64,000 nt of DNA from Pseudomonas sp. B21-028 (GCF_024749045.1 NZ_CP087184.1:2232001-2296000), one strand, 5' to 3'; positions 39,946 to 49,514 are shown, counted from the first letter of the stretch. Notes: generated by a model from the sequence alone, not told the origin. Numbers and translations: made by a program.

Positions 39946-40140
39946 TCATTCCGCACCGAGCGTGACGCGACAACCCTTGCGGTGGCGGATCTGTTCGTCC
40001 GAAGGGCGTTCCCTGACAAATTCGAAGCGTGGCTCGCCTTCGCTGTAGATCACCAGCCAGCCCCATTCCAGCTCGCTTTCATCCTGCCCCGGTTTGGGCG
40101 GCGATGCCCACCAGGGTTCTTTTTGCATGATCTGACGCAT
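39946..40140 (-). CDS. Small hypothetical protein
   Basis: 64 residues starting MRQIMQKEPWWASPPKPGQD and rich in Trp and Glu (ELEWGWLVIYSEGEPRFEFV). Met 40140 is preceded by AGGAGAA. No cysteine pair and no signal. Convergent with the lipoprotein gene. I do not recognise a family. Confidence 0.65.
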   Translation of the reverse strand: MRQIMQKEPWWASPPKPGQDESELEWGWLVIYSEGEPRFEFVRERPSDEQIRHRKGCRVTLGAE

Positions 40141-40192
40141 CGTGTTCTCCTGCCGGTTGATCTTTCACTATAGACCGCTCGATTGGGTGTTC

Positions 40193-40280
40193 TGTGGGAG
40201 CAAGGCTTGCCCGCGAGGCAGCGACTCGGTTCCAGGAGGGACTGCATGGACTTCATTGCGGGCAAGCCTTGCTCCCGCAG
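40193..40280. repeat. Type A REPIN (AAGGCTTGCCCGC variant)
   Basis: GTGGGAGCAAGGCTTGCCCG and the complement CGGGCAAGCCTTGCTCCCGC, the variant also found in the array at 30 kb. Confidence 0.9.
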
Positions 40281-40399
40281 TTCCTCTCCTTTCCAGCGAA
40301 AGGTGAGCGGCTTGATACATGAGTGTGCTCTGATTCCGCCCACCAGCGTCTAGGGTCTGTATCCCCGCACTCGAACGGGGAATGACTGGACCCCCGCAC

Positions 40400-41308
40400 A
40401 TGCAAGCACTGTTGAACGAGATCCTCGATGCGGTTCGCCCCCTGATCGGTCAGGGCAAGGTGGCCAACTACATTCCGGCCCTGGGCAGCGTGCCTGGCAG
40501 TCAGTTGGGCATTGCCGTGTATGGCAACGATGGCGAGATGTATTGCGCCGGTGATGCCGAAACGCCGTTTTCGGTACAGAGTATTTCCAAGGTATTCAGC
40601 CTGGTGCAGGCCATCGAGCATTCTGGCGAAGCCATCTGGGAGCGCCTGGGCCATGAGCCGTCCGGCCAGCCGTTCAACTCCCTGGTGCAACTGGAGTTCG
40701 AGCGCGGTCGCCCACGCAACCCGTTCATCAACGCCGGTGCCCTGGTGATCTGCGATATCAACCAGTCGCGTTTCGCCGCCCCGGCGTTGTCGATGCGTGA
40801 TTTTGTGCGACGCCTGTCGGGCAATCCGCAGGTGATGGTGGATGGCAAGGTCGCAGAGTCGGAGTACCAGCACCGGGCCCGGAACGCGGCGATGGCTTAC
40901 TTGATGCAATCGTTCGGTAATTTCCATAACGATGTGGAAGCGGTGTTGCGCAGTTATTTCAGTCACTGTGCGCTGCGAATGAGCTGCATCGATCTGGCCC
41001 GGGCGTTTTGCTTCCTGGCCAACGACGGCTTCTGCAAGCACAGCGGCGAGCAGATCCTGAGCGCCCGCCAGACCCAGCAGGTCAACTCCATCATGGCGAC
41101 CAGCGGGCTGTACGACGAGGCCGGCAATTTTGCCTATCGTGTCGGCCTGCCTGGCAAGAGCGGTGTGGGCGGCGGGATTGTCGCCGTGGTGCCGGGGCGC
41201 TTCACGGTGTGCGTCTGGTCGCCGGAGCTCAACGCCGCCGGCAATTCCCTGGCTGGCATGGCGGCGCTGGAGTTGCTCAGCCAGCGGATTGGCTGGTCGG
41301 TGTTCTGA
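40400..41308 (+). CDS. glsB: Glutaminase
   Basis: Hydrolyses L-glutamine to glutamate and ammonia. 302 residues, the standard length. The serine-dependent motif S61-I-S-K64 lies in [12 protein letters not shown], with YxxN-like [10 protein letters not shown] and the Gly-rich [13 protein letters not shown] near the C-terminus. ATG 40400 fits the family start; an extra six residues are possible. Ends in a strong bidirectional terminator. Confidence 0.96.
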   Translation: MQALLNEILDAVRPLIGQGKVANYIPALGSVPGSQLGIAVYGNDGEMYCAGDAETPFSVQSISKVFSLVQAIEHSGEAIWERLGHEPSGQPFNSLVQLEFERGRPRNPFINAGALVICDINQSRFAAPALSMRDFVRRLSGNPQVMVDGKVAESEYQHRARNAAMAYLMQSFGNFHNDVEAVLRSYFSHCALRMSCIDLARAFCFLANDGFCKHSGEQILSARQTQQVNSIMATSGLYDEAGNFAYRVGLPGKSGVGGGIVAVVPGRFTVCVWSPELNAAGNSLAGMAALELLSQRIGWSVF

Positions 41309-41315
41309 TAAAAGA

Positions 41316-41349
41316 AAAGGGCCCGTTCCTGTTCAGGAACGGGCCCTTT
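41316..41349. terminator. Bidirectional rho-independent terminator
   Basis: AAAGGGCCCGTTCCTG and CAGGAACGGGCCCTTT form a perfect 16-bp stem with a two-base core, ending in T on both strands. Separates glsB from the convergent 109-residue gene. Confidence 0.92.
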
Positions 41350-41362
41350 GCCTTGAGTGCAC

Positions 41363-41692
41363 TCAGCAGAAGCGGTCGATGACCTGCACTTGCGAAGTGT
41401 TTTGCATCGACTGCCAGGCCTGGGTCAGCGTCTGCAGCACACGACCGATAAAGTCCTTGTCGGCCGCAGCCTTCTTGCCCACGTAGCCTTGGCCGCGACG
41501 GTACATCTTCAATCGGGCGCACAGGTCTTGCTGGTTCTGCTCGAACTCGTCTTCGTGAGTGTAGGGCGACAGGCAGTCCATGTGGACCTGGCCTGTCTTG
41601 CTGATCCACAGGATATGGCTGTCGAGTGTGTCCTTGTGTGCTGCGAACATGCGAGCCAGTTCATCAATAGATGGTTGATTGTTCAGATTCAT
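41363..41692 (-). CDS. Conserved-looking hypothetical protein, 109 residues
   Basis: Reads MNLNNQPSIDELARMFAAHK at the start and ends VQVIDRFC. Mixed helix with YTHEDEFEQNQQDLCARLKM in the middle; no signal peptide. Its terminator is shared with glsB. Function not recognised. Confidence 0.75.
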   Translation of the reverse strand: MNLNNQPSIDELARMFAAHKDTLDSHILWISKTGQVHMDCLSPYTHEDEFEQNQQDLCARLKMYRRGQGYVGKKAAADKDFIGRVLQTLTQAWQSMQNTSQVQVIDRFC

Positions 41693-42216
41693 GTGTAAGC
41701 CCCTTGACCATTTGGTTGATCTGTCTGGTGGTTCGCAAAGATTTCGCTTCTCGGTAAGTGCCTGCCTGCTACCGAAACCAGGCCGTCAGCGTTCGTCCGT
41801 CAGACTTCGACGGGGTCGTGCATCGGTTGTGTAGTGCTATCGAAGGGCTGCTACGCAAATGCGCTACAACGAAGAGAAACAGCGAAGAACCTAAAGGCAG
41901 TGTCAACTTTCGAGGGTCAACCACGCGCGTCATGAGGATCTTCGCCGACGTTTCTCGTCCTTGTTACCGGACGGTCATGCCAGGTCAGCACCTTCAATCT
42001 GCCTTGTGGGCAGTCCCTTATCCAAAAAACAGCTCGGCGGTCAGACGAGCTTGCTCAAACGGTTGCCTGTACTCCCGATCGGGGAGACGTCTGCATCATG
42101 CAAGGGCAAAACGACGTCGTCAACGGTTTTGTAGTGATTATTTTTAGTCACTACATATTGTCGGACAAAATGATTTGGGTATGAAAAACGGCGAGAGGGG
42201 TGCGAGATGAACACTC
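41693..42216. other. Non-coding region with two small palindromes
   Basis: No credible gene: the one open frame (41758-42147) has poor codon use and no ribosome site. GTAGTGA at 42131 pairs with TCACTAC at 42148, and TTGTCGGACAA (42158-42168) is an 11-bp odd palindrome. These could be regulator sites or the hairpin of an RNA. Followed by a type B repeat. Confidence 0.45.
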
Positions 42217-42347
42217 TGTGGCGAGGGGATTTATCCCCGCTGGGGTGCGAAGCAGCCCCAAGTGAGTCACCTCAATCTATCTGATATACCGAGGTGTTGG
42301 GTTTAGGGCCGCTTCGCAGCCCAGCGGGGATAAATCCCCTCGCCACA
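42217..42347. repeat. Type B palindromic repeat element
   Basis: Complete copy with GGGGTGCGAAGCAGCCCC inner arm and GGGCCGCTTCGCAGCCC on the other side, 17 bases after the topB stop. Confidence 0.92.
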
Positions 42348-42364
42348 AAGGGCATCCTTGTATC

Positions 42365-44302
42365 TCAGACTGTCTTGGCCTTGGTTGCTTTATGCGGGGT
42401 GCCGGCGGGCTTGCGCCTGGCCGGCTTGCGCTTTTTCTTCCAGGGCGCTGCTGCGGGGCTGGCCGGGCCGCTGATGGTCAGGCTCATGCCCTGGCAGCGG
42501 GCGATGTGCTTGCTCATCCAGGCGGCTTGCCGGGTGACGAATTCCTCCAGGCTCATCTCACCACTCTGCACCATGTCCAGCGCCTGCTCCCAGATGGCGG
42601 TGGTGCCCGGGTCGGCGATGGCGCGGGGGACGGCGTCGATCAGGCTGAAGGCCGCCGGGGTGGCGGACAAGGCCTTGCCGTTCTTCACCATGTAGCCGCG
42701 ATCGAGCAAGCCCTGGATGATCGACGCCCGGGTCGCTTCGGTGCCGATACCGGTGGTGTCCTTGAGCTTCTGCTTGAGCAGTGGATCTTCCACCAGTTTG
42801 GCGACGTTCTTCATCGCCTTGATCAGGTCCCCTTCGGTGAACGGCTTGGGAGGCTGGGTCCACAGGTCCTTGAGCGTCACTCCGTCCACGCCACACTCGT
42901 GACCTTCGGCCAGTGCCGGCAAGGTTTGCGGCTGCACGGCTTCACGGCCCCTGGCCGGAGCCAAGGCCTCGGGCAAGGCGCGTTTCCAGCCTTGCTCGAC
43001 GATCTGCTTGCCCACGGCCCGCAGCGCCTGGCCGGCACAGTCGAAGTCGGCCTGGGTCCGGTCGTATTCATGATTGGGCAGGAACTGCGCCAGGTAGCGC
43101 GCGCGAATCAGCGTATAGACGGCCCGTTGCTTGCCGGCGAGCTTGTCGAGGTTCTTCGTCGCGGCGGTGGGGATGACGCCGTGGTGGGCACTGACCTTGG
43201 CGTCGTTCCAGGCCCGGGACTTGCGTTGCGGTTGCAGGTGTTCACGCAACGGCGCGAGGCTCGGGTCGGCCTGGGCGAGGGCGGCCAGGATGGCGGGGGC
43301 TTCGCTGTGCTGGCTCAGGGGCAGGTAGCCGCAATCGCTGCGGGGATAGGTAATGACTTTGTAGGTTTCGTAGAGCGACTGGGCGATGTCCAGGGTTTCC
43401 TGGGCGCCGAGGCCGAGTTTCTTCGAGCAGACTTCCTGCAGGGTGCCCAGGTCGAAGGGCAGCGGCGCCGCTTCGCGCAAGCGCTCGGTACGCACCTTGG
43501 TCACCAGGGCGGTATCGGCGCTGCTCATGGCCTGGGCGGCATCGCGGGCCAGGGCCTGGTTCAGGCAGCGCTCCTGGTCGTCACAGGCGTCCGGATCGGC
43601 GCGCCACTGGGCGGTGAAGACAGTGCCGTCGTGGCGCAGTTGCACATCGATGGCCCAGTAGGCGACCGGCACGAAGTCGGCGATGCTGCGGTCGCGGTCC
43701 ACCACCAGCCGCAGGGTGGGCGTCTGCACCCGGCCCACCGGCAGCACGCCCTGGTAACCGGACTGCCGCCCCAGCAAGGTGAACAGGCGACTCATGTTCA
43801 TCCCGATCAGCCAGTCGGCCCGGGAGCGGCCCAGGGCCGAGTGATACAGGTTGAAGGTTTCGGCTCCCGGCTTGAGGGCCGCCAGGGCCTTGCGGATCGA
43901 GGCTTCATCGAGGGCCGACAGCCACAGCCGCTGGATCGGCCCGCGATAGCGGCAGTGTTCCACCAGTTCCCGGGCGATCATTTCGCCTTCCCGGTCGGCG
44001 TCGGTGGCGATCACCAGTTCCTTCGCTTCCCCCAGCAGGCGCTTGACCGCCTTGTACTGGCCGGCGGTTTTGGGCTTGACGGTCATTTTCCATTGCGCCG
44101 GCACGATGGGCAGGTCGGCCAGTACCCAGCGCTTGTAGCGGGCGTCGTAGGCGTCGGGCGGGGCGGTTTCCAGCAGATGGCCGATGCACCAGGTCACCGT
44201 GACGTTCGCACCCAACCAGCAGCCGTCGCCACGTCGTGTAGCGCCGAGCACCGCAGCGATGTCCTTGGCCTGGGACGGTTTCTCACACAGGTACAACCGC
44301 AT
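42365..44302 (-). CDS. topB: DNA topoisomerase III
   Basis: Type IA topoisomerase that decatenates single-strand-linked DNA. 645 residues. The Toprim domain at the N-terminus has LYLCEKPSQA and the metal motif DADREGE. The catalytic Tyr lies in KVITYPRSDCGYLP. GIGTEATRASIIQGLLDRGY is the conserved domain 4 segment. The C-terminus is Lys/Arg-rich (KKKRKPARRKPAG) rather than zinc-finger bearing. AGGAAAAGGG precedes ATG 44302. A LexA-box-like palindrome lies 72 bases upstream. Confidence 0.96.
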   Translation of the reverse strand: MRLYLCEKPSQAKDIAAVLGATRRGDGCWLGANVTVTWCIGHLLETAPPDAYDARYKRWVLADLPIVPAQWKMTVKPKTAGQYKAVKRLLGEAKELVIATDADREGEMIARELVEHCRYRGPIQRLWLSALDEASIRKALAALKPGAETFNLYHSALGRSRADWLIGMNMSRLFTLLGRQSGYQGVLPVGRVQTPTLRLVVDRDRSIADFVPVAYWAIDVQLRHDGTVFTAQWRADPDACDDQERCLNQALARDAAQAMSSADTALVTKVRTERLREAAPLPFDLGTLQEVCSKKLGLGAQETLDIAQSLYETYKVITYPRSDCGYLPLSQHSEAPAILAALAQADPSLAPLREHLQPQRKSRAWNDAKVSAHHGVIPTAATKNLDKLAGKQRAVYTLIRARYLAQFLPNHEYDRTQADFDCAGQALRAVGKQIVEQGWKRALPEALAPARGREAVQPQTLPALAEGHECGVDGVTLKDLWTQPPKPFTEGDLIKAMKNVAKLVEDPLLKQKLKDTTGIGTEATRASIIQGLLDRGYMVKNGKALSATPAAFSLIDAVPRAIADPGTTAIWEQALDMVQSGEMSLEEFVTRQAAWMSKHIARCQGMSLTISGPASPAAAPWKKKRKPARRKPAGTPHKATKAKTV

Positions 44303-44373
44303 AACGCCCTTTTCCTGAGCTGATGTGATGGGGCGATAGCATGGTCAGGGATCGCCTCGGGAGCAAGCTTTAT

Positions 44374-44389
44374 CTGTATGGATATACAG
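44374..44389. promoter_or_regulatory. Candidate LexA (SOS) box
   Basis: CTGTATGGATATACAG fits CTG-N10-CAG and differs from the E. coli consensus CTGTATATATATACAG at two central bases. The palindrome extends further: TTATCTGTAT and ATACAGATAA flank GGAT (44370-44393). It lies 72 bases upstream of topB and 152 upstream of the response-regulator gene. Confidence 0.7.
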
Positions 44390-44540
44390 ATAAGACGTTA
44401 CGCTGCGTTAACGGAGTGTCTGGAATGACGTTCGGCGGCCGGTTTGTACTCCGAATGAATTTCTCGCGAGGGCGTCGCTCATAACTTTCAGAGCGGCTGA
44501 AACCGCAAAATCAATTGGCGGGATCAAGGAGAGTCACTTT

Positions 44541-44948
44541 ATGAATTCGATGCCGAAGGGCGACGGACAGGCCACCACGCGTCTGATTCTCGTTGTTGAG
44601 GACGACCCGACGATACTGGAATTCCTGTGCGAAATCCTGGAGGACGAAGGGTTTGTCGTGGAGCCTCGGGAAAGCGCGGATTCGGCGCTGACATTTCTCG
44701 AGCAGAGTGCGGACTTTGTCGACCTGTTACTGACCGATATCACCATGCCGGGCAATTTGGACGGTGCGGACCTGGCGAACCTGACCGGGGATCGCTGGCC
44801 GCAGATACCGCTGTTGATCATGTCCGGCTTTGAAACGCCGGAAAGCGCCGGGATCAAGCACCACGCCGCGTTCATTGCCAAGCCGTGGGCGCTGGGGCAG
44901 ATGCTGGACCTGGTGGAGAGTACGGTGAAGGACCACCAGCTCCATTGA
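44541..44948 (+). CDS. Single-domain response regulator
   Basis: 135 residues, only a receiver domain. Acidic pair Glu20-Asp21-Asp22, phospho-acceptor Asp66 in LLTDITMPG, Ser95 and Lys114 in FIAKPW are all present, so it can be phosphorylated. No output domain or neighbouring histidine kinase. It resembles receivers used with hybrid kinases. CAAGGAGAG precedes ATG 44541. It shares a divergent region with topB. Confidence 0.92.
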   Translation: MNSMPKGDGQATTRLILVVEDDPTILEFLCEILEDEGFVVEPRESADSALTFLEQSADFVDLLLTDITMPGNLDGADLANLTGDRWPQIPLLIMSGFETPESAGIKHHAAFIAKPWALGQMLDLVESTVKDHQLH

Positions 44949-44988
44949 TGGATACGGATGAGTGTCTGTGGAAGCAAGGCCACGAACC

Positions 44989-45078
44989 TGTGGGAGCATA
45001 GCTTGCTCGCGATAGCGGCAGGCCAGTCAACATTATTGCTGGCTGACTTACGGCAATCGCGAGCAAGCTGAGCTCCCA
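44989..45078. repeat. Type A REPIN, degenerate
   Basis: TGTGGGAGCATAGCTTGCTC and GAGCAAGCTGAGCTCCCA; the stem keeps pairing in its distal part only. Lies between the convergent response-regulator and MFS genes. Confidence 0.82.
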
Positions 45079-45104
45079 AAAACAGGGAGTGACGCTGCTG
45101 TTTC

Positions 45105-46727
45105 TCAGTTCTTTTCCAGGTCCACGTTCCTGGTTTCCCGCAGGCAGAGCATGCCCACCACCAGGCTCACCCCGGTGATCACCACCGGGTACCACAGCCC
45201 GTAGAAGATATCGCCGGTGTAGACCACCAGGGCGAACGATACGGTGGGCAGGAAGCCGCCGAACCAGCCGTTGCCAATGTGGTAGGGCAGGGACATGGCG
45301 GTGTAGCGGATACGGGTTGGAAACAGTTCGACCATCAGCGCCGCCAGCGGGCCGTAGCACATCGCCGAGATGATGATCAGCGCCACGATCAGAGCAACGA
45401 TCATCGGCCGGTTGATCTGCTGGGCGTCGGCCTTCTGCGGGTAGCCCGCCAGGGTCACCGCGCCGCGCAGGGCGGCTTCGTCATACCCCTCGATCTTCAC
45501 GTCACCGACGTTGACCTGCACCGTGCTGCCGGTCGGTGCCGCGACGCTGCTGTAGGGCAGGCCTTGCTTGACCAGGAACGTCTTGACCTTGTCGCAAGGG
45601 CTATCGAAGCGCGCCTTGCCCACCGGGTCGAACTGGAAGGTGCAGGTGGCCGGGTCGGCGACCACGCTGATCGGTGCCTGGCGGCTTGCCTGGTCGATGG
45701 CCGGGTTGGCGTAGTGGGCCAGGGTCTTGAAGATCGGGAAGTACAACGCCGTCGCCAGCAACAGGCCGATCATCAGCACCGGCTTGCGCCCGACCTTGTC
45801 CGAGAGCCAGCCAAAGAAGACGAAGAACGGCGCGCCGATCACCACGCTGACAATCAGCAGGCTGTTGGCCAGGGCCGGGTCCATCTTCAGGAACTGGGTA
45901 AGGAAAAACAGCACATAGAATTGCGCGGCGTAGAAGGTCACCGCTTGCCCGGCATTGATGCTGAACAGCGCGATCAGCACAACCTTGAGGTTTTCCCATT
46001 TGCCGAACGATTCACGGATCGGTGCCTTGCAGCACTTGCCTTCTTCTTTCATTTTCAGAAAGGCCGGTGATTCATGCAGGCTCATGCGGATCCAGGTGGA
46101 AATGCCCAACAACAGGATCGACAGCAGGAATGGAATGCGCCAGCCCCAGACTTCGAACTGATCACCGGTGAAGTAGCGACAGCCCAGTATCACCAACAGC
46201 GAGAGCAGCAGCCCGAGGGTGGCGGTGGATTGAATCCAGCTGGTGTGGAAACCGCGCTTGCCGATGGGCGCGTGCTCGGCGACGTAGGTCGCTGCGCCGC
46301 CATATTCACCGCCCAGGGCCAGGCCCTGAAGCATGCGCAGGGCGACCAGGATGATCGGCGCGGCGATGCCGATGCTGGCGTAGTTGGGCAGCAGGCCGAC
46401 GCAGAAAGTCGCCAGGCCCATGAGGACGATGGTTGCCAGGAAGGTGTATTTGCGCCCGATCATGTCCCCCAGTCGCCCGAACACCAATGCGCCGAATGGC
46501 CGCACGACGAAGCCGGCGGCGAACGCCATCAGGGCGAAGATGAACGCGGTGGTGTCGTTGACGCCGGCGAAGAACTGTTTGCTGATCACCGCCGCCAGGG
46601 CGCCGTAAAGAAAAAAGTCGTACCACTCGAACACCGTCCCCAGGGAGGAGGCGAAGATGACTTTCTGGGTTTCCCGACTGGTGCCGACGCTACGCGTGGC
46701 TTCCAGGGGCTGAACATGCTCGGACAT
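45105..46727 (-). CDS. MHS family MFS transporter
   Basis: About 540 residues. The N-terminus has the metabolite:H+ symporter signature GTVFEWYDFFLYG and LGGEYGGAATYVAEHAP. A hydrophilic insert of about 100 residues (DKVKTFLVKQGLPYSSVAAP...) lies between helices 9 and 10, longer than usual. Ends in VVGMLCLRETRNVDLEKN. Met 46727 is preceded by GAGGGATA. Imports an organic acid or betaine; the next gene upstream is a GMC oxidoreductase, a possible partner. Confidence 0.92.
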   Translation of the reverse strand: MSEHVQPLEATRSVGTSRETQKVIFASSLGTVFEWYDFFLYGALAAVISKQFFAGVNDTTAFIFALMAFAAGFVVRPFGALVFGRLGDMIGRKYTFLATIVLMGLATFCVGLLPNYASIGIAAPIILVALRMLQGLALGGEYGGAATYVAEHAPIGKRGFHTSWIQSTATLGLLLSLLVILGCRYFTGDQFEVWGWRIPFLLSILLLGISTWIRMSLHESPAFLKMKEEGKCCKAPIRESFGKWENLKVVLIALFSINAGQAVTFYAAQFYVLFFLTQFLKMDPALANSLLIVSVVIGAPFFVFFGWLSDKVGRKPVLMIGLLLATALYFPIFKTLAHYANPAIDQASRQAPISVVADPATCTFQFDPVGKARFDSPCDKVKTFLVKQGLPYSSVAAPTGSTVQVNVGDVKIEGYDEAALRGAVTLAGYPQKADAQQINRPMIVALIVALIIISAMCYGPLAALMVELFPTRIRYTAMSLPYHIGNGWFGGFLPTVSFALVVYTGDIFYGLWYPVVITGVSLVVGMLCLRETRNVDLEKN

Positions 46728-46821
46728 AGCGGTATCCCTCACAGTGATTGTTTTTGTTGTTCCACTGTCGATGCCGGACTGGCATCTCCTGCTTTGACGC
46801 ATTCCTTGAGTGACTGCTGTT

Positions 46822-46855
46822 CCCTGTGGGAGCGAGCAGGCTCGCTCCCACAGGG
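46822..46855. repeat. Collapsed REP palindrome
   Basis: CCCTGTGGGAGCGAG and CTCGCTCCCACAGGG directly flank CAGG, a 15-bp perfect stem where other loci have two separate arms. Twelve bases after the GMC oxidoreductase stop, so a likely terminator hairpin. Confidence 0.88.
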
Positions 46856-46867
46856 ATTTGGTTGTCT

Positions 46868-48511
46868 TCAGGCTGTGGCAGGCTCCTTTGCAACGATGTT
46901 GTTCGTAGCGTTCGTCGCAAGCATCATCTGCGCCGCCTTCTCGGCAATCATCAGCGTCGGCGAGCAGGTATTGCCCGAGGTGATGCGCGGCATGATCGAG
47001 GCGTCGGCGATGCGCAGGCCCTTGATGCCGTGGACCCGCAGTTGCGCGTCCACCACCGCATCGCCGTCCTGGCCCATGCGGCAGGTACCCACCGGATGGA
47101 AAATCGTCGTGCCGATGCGGGCGGCGGCCCGATGCAGTTCTTCTTCGCTCTGCAGGCTGGGGCCTGGCAGGTATTCCATTGGCTTGAACGCTTGCAGGGC
47201 GGGCGCGGCGACGATGCGTCGGGTCAGGCGGATGGCGTCGGCGGCGACCCGCAGGTCTTCGGGATGGCTCAGGTAATTGGGCTGGATCAGCGGCGCCTCG
47301 TGCGGGTCGGCCGAGCGGATGTCTACCCGGCCACGGCTTTGCGGGCGCAGGTCACAGACCGATGCGGTGAACGCCGGGAAGCTGTGCAGGGGCTCGCCGA
47401 AGCGTTCCAGGGACAAGGGCTGCACGTGGTATTCGAGGTTGGCCGAGGACTGCTCAGGTCCCGAGCGGGCAAACGCGCCGAGCTGGCTGGGCGCCATGGA
47501 CAGGGGGCCGCTGCGGTCATAGAGGTAGCGCAGGCCCATGCCCATCTTGCCCCACAATGTGCCAGCGATCTGGTTCAGGGTCCGGGTATTTTCCAGCTGG
47601 TAGATGAGCCGCAGTTGCAAGTGATCCTGCAGGTTGCCGCCCACGCCCGGCAGTTCATGCACCACGCCGATCCCCAAGCGCTGCAGCAGGTTGCGCGGAC
47701 CGATCCCGGAGCGCTGCAGGATCCCTGGCGAGCCGATGGCGCCGGCGCACAGGACGATTTCCTTGCGCGCCTTGAAAGTCATGCCTTTGCCTTGCCAACG
47801 GCCGCTGACGGCTTGGGCCCGGTCATCGCGCAGCAGCACGCGGTCGACTTCGACCTCGGTGAGGACGGTGAGGTTGGCGCGCTGGCGAACCGGCTTCAGA
47901 AAAGCCTTGGCCGCATTCCAGCGCACGCCGGCTTTCTGGTTGACCTGGAAGTAGCCGCAGCCTTCATTGTCGCCACCGTTGAAGTCGTCGACATTGGCGA
48001 TGCCGCTCTGTTCGGCGGCGTTGCGGAAGGCGTCGAGGATCGGCCATGACAGGCGCTGGCGTTCGACCCGCCATTCGCCGCTGGCGCCATGCAGTTCGGA
48101 ATCCCCGGCGAAGTGGTTTTCGCTTTGCCGGAACAGTGGCAGCACGTCTTTCCAGGCCCAGCCGGCGTTGCCCTCGGCAGCCCAGCCGTCATAGTCCGCG
48201 GCCTGGCCGCGCATGTAGATCATGCCGTTGATGGAGGAGCAGCCGCCCAGTACCTTGCCGCGCGGATAGCTCAAGGCGCGCCCTTGCAGGCCGGGTTGCG
48301 CTTCGGTCTTGAAGCACCAGTCGGTGCGTGGGTTGCCGATGCAGAACAGGTAGCCGACCGGGATGTGGATCCATGGATAGTTGTCGCGTCCGCCGGCTTC
48401 GAGCAGCAGCACCCGATGCTTAGGATCGGCTGACAGCCGGTTGGCCAGCAGGCATCCGGCGGGGCCGGCGCCCACGATCACGTAATCGTATTCATCGACG
48501 ACAGGTTGCAT
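46868..48511 (-). CDS. GMC family FAD oxidoreductase (choline/alcohol dehydrogenase-like)
   Basis: 547 residues. FAD motif DYVIVGAGPAGCLLANRL, GGCSSINGMIYMRGQAADYD, and the C-terminal catalytic region TIFHPVGTCRMGQD and GLRIADASIMP, whose His-Asn pair is that of GMC alcohol oxidases. No signal peptide. Met 48511 (GAGG upstream) is chosen over 48523. Divergent from a LysR gene. Oxidises an alcohol such as a polyethylene glycol, choline or alkanol; substrate not resolvable. Confidence 0.93.
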   Translation of the reverse strand: MQPVVDEYDYVIVGAGPAGCLLANRLSADPKHRVLLLEAGGRDNYPWIHIPVGYLFCIGNPRTDWCFKTEAQPGLQGRALSYPRGKVLGGCSSINGMIYMRGQAADYDGWAAEGNAGWAWKDVLPLFRQSENHFAGDSELHGASGEWRVERQRLSWPILDAFRNAAEQSGIANVDDFNGGDNEGCGYFQVNQKAGVRWNAAKAFLKPVRQRANLTVLTEVEVDRVLLRDDRAQAVSGRWQGKGMTFKARKEIVLCAGAIGSPGILQRSGIGPRNLLQRLGIGVVHELPGVGGNLQDHLQLRLIYQLENTRTLNQIAGTLWGKMGMGLRYLYDRSGPLSMAPSQLGAFARSGPEQSSANLEYHVQPLSLERFGEPLHSFPAFTASVCDLRPQSRGRVDIRSADPHEAPLIQPNYLSHPEDLRVAADAIRLTRRIVAAPALQAFKPMEYLPGPSLQSEEELHRAAARIGTTIFHPVGTCRMGQDGDAVVDAQLRVHGIKGLRIADASIMPRITSGNTCSPTLMIAEKAAQMMLATNATNNIVAKEPATA

Positions 48512-48629
48512 CCGCGACCTCATTTTTTGTTTTTGTCTGTCCCATCCTAGTTGTTAGTTTTCGTTAAAAGAATGTTAGTTTTTGCGCAACGGCTGCTCGT
48601 TTATAAACAGTGATGTGCAAGGAGCGTTC

Positions 48630-49514
48630 ATGTTCGACTGGAATGACCTGCGTTATTTTCTCGAGCTGCAACGCAGCGGCCGCCTGCTGACCGCGGCGCG
48701 GCGGCTGAACACGACCCATGCCACGGTGGCCCGGCACATCGAAGCCATCGAGAGAAGCCTGGGGACCGCGCTGTTCGTCCAGCACGCCCAGGGCTATGAA
48801 CTGACCCCGGCTGGCGAGACGCTGCTCAAGCACGCCGAGGCCATGGAGAACGTGGCGTTGCTGGCCCAGGAGGACATCACCCAGTCCAGCGCGCCCCTGG
48901 GCAAGATTCGCCTGGGGGTGACCGAGGGGCTGGGCATCATGTTCCTGGCCAGTCGCATGGACGGATTGTTCCAGCGCTATCCGGGACTGGAAGTGGAGCT
49001 GGTGGCGGTACCGCGATTCGTCAGCATCCTCAACCGCGAGGCGGAAATCAGCATTCATCTTGAACGCCCTTCGGCCGACCTGCTGGTGACCCGCAAACTC
49101 ACCGACTACAGCCTGGCGCTGTACGCCAGCCAGGCTTACCTGGATCGCTCGCCGCCGCTGCGCAGTCGCGAAGACCTGGCCCGTCATGCCTGGATCGGCT
49201 ACGTCGATGACCTGCTATTCAGCCAGGAGCTGATGTTCCTCAACAGCTTCTGCCGCAACCCCCGGGTGGTGTTCCACAGCACCAGCGTCATCGCCCAGCA
49301 ACAAGCCGCACGCTCGGGCCTGGGGATCGCCGTGCTGCCGTGCTACATGGCCAGCGACGACCCGGCGCTGGTGCCTTTGCTGCCCGACGAAACCCTGCGC
49401 CGCAGCTACTGGATCAGCACCCGTCGCGAACTGCACAAATCCGTGCGCCTGCGGGTGCTGTGGGATTACGTGGTGCAGTTGTGCGAGCGGGAGCAGGGGG
49501 CATTGTTGCCCTGA
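48630..49514 (+). CDS. LysR family regulator
   Basis: 294 residues with HTH FDWNDLRYFLELQRSGRLLTAARRL and an effector domain ending EREQGALLP. ATG 48630 has CAAGGAG upstream. Divergent from the GMC oxidoreductase with 118 bp between starts, so it probably controls that gene. It is of the group close to substrate-responsive CbbR/GcvA-like regulators; no finer call. Confidence 0.9.
   Translation: MFDWNDLRYFLELQRSGRLLTAARRLNTTHATVARHIEAIERSLGTALFVQHAQGYELTPAGETLLKHAEAMENVALLAQEDITQSSAPLGKIRLGVTEGLGIMFLASRMDGLFQRYPGLEVELVAVPRFVSILNREAEISIHLERPSADLLVTRKLTDYSLALYASQAYLDRSPPLRSREDLARHAWIGYVDDLLFSQELMFLNSFCRNPRVVFHSTSVIAQQQAARSGLGIAVLPCYMASDDPALVPLLPDETLRRSYWISTRRELHKSVRLRVLWDYVVQLCEREQGALLP

Noticed and set aside
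41758..42147. 129-codon open frame before topB's terminator region
   Set aside because: No ribosome site, codon use unlike neighbours and no recognisable motif.
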